From the NCBI GenBank assembly GCA_021804485.1, contig JAJZHM010000009.1:1-34806 (forward strand): a DNA stretch of 34,806 bases, written 5' to 3'. The position numbers were made by a program, and so were the translations under genes. Below the pieces are notes generated by a model. The model was not told where the DNA came from, searched no databases, and saw only the letters and a program-made list of their open reading frames with translations. Numbering within the stretch: position 1 is the first letter of the stretch; every line of letters begins with the position of its first letter. Below, piece after piece: positions 33,231 to 34,806 of the stretch. The stretch comes from Pseudomonadota bacterium (GTDB taxonomy: Bacteria; Pseudomonadota; Gammaproteobacteria; Pseudomonadales; Moraxellaceae).

Positions 33231-33608
33231 ATGACGATCAAACACTTCCTGACTCTGCTTCTTCTTGGTTCAACCCTTTTGGTACAGGCCGATCCGATGA
33301 TGTCCAAGGAACATCATCCGCGCACTTTTGCGCGTGATACGGTAACAACCTTTGGCGATGGCAGTATTGTGCGTGAGCATGTAGACCAAAGCGTCAAGGG
33401 CATGACCGTTGAACGTCATATCCGCAAAACTAATGCCAAGGGTCAGACTGAGACCCGTAGCGTTGTGACGACCCATGACCCTGCTACGCATCACTGGACG
33501 ATGAGCGTCGAGGGTGTGCGTTTTAATGGGGAACATTACAGCATGCATTCGGAAGGTCAGGGCGAAGGTTCCATGCAGCATGGCATGCATGAACATGAGG
33601 ATGATTAA
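33231..33608 (+). CDS. Small secreted His/Met-rich protein, function unknown
   Basis: 125 residues with a clear signal peptide (MTIKHFLTLLLLGSTLLVQA, cleavage near VQA-DP). The mature part has a charged middle (TTFGDGSIVREHVDQSVKGMTVERHIRKTNAKGQTETRS) that may form beta strands and a C-terminal His/Met cluster (HYSMHSEGQGEGSMQHGMHEHEDD). Such clusters often bind copper or nickel, so periplasmic metal binding is a guess. AAAGAGG lies 8 bases before ATG 33231. It is not part of the chemotaxis set. I know no family with this exact layout. Confidence 0.65.
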   Translation: MTIKHFLTLLLLGSTLLVQADPMMSKEHHPRTFARDTVTTFGDGSIVREHVDQSVKGMTVERHIRKTNAKGQTETRSVVTTHDPATHHWTMSVEGVRFNGEHYSMHSEGQGEGSMQHGMHEHEDD

Positions 33609-33837
33609 TCCGGTGTGCGACAAGGCATGCCGTTCAGTGCGGCGTCTGCAGCTTTTTGATGTATTGGCGGCACCGCCGCAATCGACCTGAACGTTTGCAT
33701 CATGCCCAGGAACAGATTATTGATTGGAATAGGGTGATCCTTCAGAAACTCTTGGGTCAAATCTGGCAATACAGGGGGCTGTGTGGCAAGATTCATCAAA
33801 GAAGGCAAACATTGCGCACAAATCTGCCGCCACCACG
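33609..33837. other. Junction stretch, possibly the 3' end of a lost minus-strand gene
   Basis: On the minus strand the frame ending at 33605 reads MNLATQPPVLPDLTQEFLKDHPIPINN...AADAALNGMPCRTPD and looks protein-like, but its longer form (from 33949) runs through the toxin stub and antitoxin start on the other strand. Its stop overlaps the stop of the secreted-protein gene. It may be the truncated tail of a gene whose start was replaced by the toxin-antitoxin DNA. I do not call it a gene. Confidence 0.25.
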
Positions 33838-33927
33838 ATCTACTTGCTGCTTTGTGGCGGCGATAAGAAGTCACAGGATCGTGACATAAAGACTGTGCTG
33901 CGCCTCGCGGATGAATGGAGTCAATGA
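33838..33927 (+). pseudogene. C-terminal stub of a RelE/HigB-like addiction-module toxin
   Basis: Too short for the track. The frame ends IYLLLCGGDKKSQDRDIKTVLRLADEWSQ with TGA at 33925-33927, which matches the C-terminus of the 'addiction module killer protein' family (LLCGGDK...QxxDIxxAxxLAxEW). The N-terminal two thirds are missing: going upstream, the frame stays open to 33733 but no longer resembles the family. It ends two bases before the antitoxin start, exactly where the toxin gene sits in intact modules. Confidence 0.65.
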
Positions 33928-33929
33928 CC

Positions 33930-34223
33930 ATGAGCGAGAAACTAACCACTTTTGATCTGGCTGAGCACTTAAATTCTGATCAGGCCATTGCCGACTTCAT
34001 GGCAGGTGCATTTGAGACGAACGATCCCGGATTCATTGCTCACGCACTGGGTGTTGTTGCTTGCGCCAAGGGCATGACGCAGATCGCCAACCAGACAGGT
34101 TTATCGCGTGAACAGCTCTACCGCTCGTTCAGCGCCGAAGGCAATCCGACATTGCGCACGACGCTGACCGTGATGAAGGCGCTTGGCATTGAAATCTCAG
34201 CAAGGCGAGCAGCGGCTCATTGA
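33930..34223 (+). CDS. Addiction-module antidote protein (HigA-like, orphan)
   Basis: A 97-residue putative antitoxin with an Xre-type helix-turn-helix (MTQIANQTGLSREQLYRSFSAEGNPTLRTTLTVMKALGI). The N-terminal part TTFDLAEHLNSDQAIADFMAGAF is typical of the HigA-like antidote family of COG3636 type, which binds its toxin and represses the operon. ATG 33930 lies 9 bases after GGAG; ATG 33924 and 33915 are possible. The usual upstream toxin partner is present only as a stub, so this is an orphan antitoxin that could still act in trans as a repressor or anti-toxin. The end is intact, as far as I can tell. Confidence 0.8.
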   Translation: MSEKLTTFDLAEHLNSDQAIADFMAGAFETNDPGFIAHALGVVACAKGMTQIANQTGLSREQLYRSFSAEGNPTLRTTLTVMKALGIEISARRAAAH

Positions 34224-34430
34224 TACCCATGACGAGCTCAATCTGAACGCTACGTTCGCAGAAAATGAGGCAAAACGACGTATCCAACCCATACAAATTA
34301 CTCCACAAACTAATCATACCTTAAAAGTGGCTCACTCAAGTAGAAGTGGTAGCGGAATTTTTGACAGATCTATAAGTGGAAATCTGGGCATAATGCTGGA
34401 CGAAAGAGTCTGGCTTTCCGGAGTTCATAT

Positions 34431-34772
34431 ATGATCAAGAAGACATCGAAATCAAGTCCCATTGTGGGCAAGTCAGGTCGCCGTACCTGTCGTACCCACA
34501 ACCCCGAGTTCAAGGCCAAGGTGGCTCTTGCCGCTTTGCGTGAAGATAAGACTTTGGCAGAACTTGCAGCTCAGTTCGAGACTCACCCCAACCAGATCAC
34601 GGAGTGGAAACGGCAGCTTCTGGAGCATGCTGCTGATGTCTTTGGGGGAGGGACGGCTGTTACCCCTGTAGATCTGGTGCCATTGCACGCCAAGATCGGC
34701 AAGCAGGCATTGGAACTGGATTTTTTAGAACACGCGCTCACCAAGGCAGGATTGCTGAGCGCAAAGCCATGA
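34431..34772 (+). CDS. IS3-family transposase OrfA
   Basis: A 113-residue helix-turn-helix protein that binds the IS ends. The segment HNPEFKAKVALAALREDKTLAELAAQFETHPNQITEWKRQLLEHAADVFG is the classic OrfA HTH_Tnp_1 domain, followed by a short coiled-coil-like leucine heptad part (IGKQALELDFLEHALTKAGL) that links to OrfB in the fused transposase. It looks complete. The stop TGA overlaps the ATG of orfB. The N-terminal 25 residues are basic and variable. Confidence 0.88.
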   Translation: MIKKTSKSSPIVGKSGRRTCRTHNPEFKAKVALAALREDKTLAELAAQFETHPNQITEWKRQLLEHAADVFGGGTAVTPVDLVPLHAKIGKQALELDFLEHALTKAGLLSAKP

Positions 34773-34806
34773 TCGATAGGGATCATGAACTGCCCATCAA
34801 ACACCA
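34769..34806 (+). CDS. IS3-family transposase OrfB, 5' end (partial)
   Basis: In the -1 frame relative to orfA the sequence reads (RIAERKA)MIDRDHELPIKH..., matching the start of IS3 OrfB (AERKAMIDRDHxLPI), the DDE integrase subunit. The frame is open upstream of the ATG, as needed for a programmed -1 shift that makes the OrfAB fusion. The gene is cut by the window end. Confidence 0.75.
   Translation, partial: MIDRDHELPIKH

Larger units (their letters stand above)
34431..34806 (+). mobile_element. IS3-family insertion sequence, left part (truncated by the window)
   Basis: orfA and the start of orfB are present in the overlapping arrangement typical of IS3 elements. The left inverted repeat must lie before 34431, in 34224-34430, but I cannot locate it without the right end. 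Confidence 0.75.

Overview
The window looks like a chromosomal segment (possibly a whole contig) from a flagellated gammaproteobacterium, most likely a Pseudomonadales relative close to Moraxellaceae. The reasons are the Icd N-terminus (MGYQKI...[16 protein letters not shown]), which I recall as Acinetobacter/Moraxellaceae-like, the icd / cspD / clpS-clpA neighbourhood, and the Pseudomonas-type motility order flhA-flhF-fleN-fliA-cheY-cheZ-cheA-cheB-motC-motD-parC-parP-cheW. This assignment rests on remembered family features, not on a search.

Left accessory block (1-3134): the 3' end of an IS21-family element (IstB tail plus repeated terminal motifs), a metallophosphoesterase, a relic of a HigB-type toxin, and an intact two-gene module of an AbiEii-type nucleotidyltransferase and a small winged-helix protein. 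It lies directly against the 3' end of tRNA-Leu(CAG), a typical place for genomic islands.

Housekeeping block (3135-19643): tRNA-Leu with a good sigma70 promoter, rnr (RNase R), asnB and an AarF/UbiB-like kinase in a translationally coupled pair, class I fumarase, then a decayed patch with an AbiEii C-terminal relic (about 10.5-11.9 kb). After this come a small secreted Ala/Lys/His-rich protein, a minimal PstS-like periplasmic protein, a FATP/FadD6-type acyl-CoA synthetase, icd, cspD, clpS and clpA.

Motility and chemotaxis block (19813-33102): export gate FlhA, polar-number regulators FlhF and FleN, sigma28 FliA, then a complete CheY-CheZ-CheA-CheB-CheW core with the second stator pair MotC/MotD and the array-positioning pair ParC/ParP. 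All genes are on the plus strand with short gaps or overlaps. Several start with GTG or TTG behind clear Shine-Dalgarno sites. CheA carries three near-identical acidic EFEALLDQLHG-type repeats in its linker. They resemble the C-terminal tail of the neighbouring CheZ, which suggests a CheY-docking role.

Right accessory block (33231-34806): a small secreted His/Met-rich protein, an antitoxin of the HigA-like addiction-module family whose toxin survives only as a C-terminal stub, and the start of an IS3-family element (orfA plus the beginning of orfB). Both window ends fall inside insertion sequences, which suggests assembly breaks at repeats. I found no CRISPR array, rRNA or prophage.
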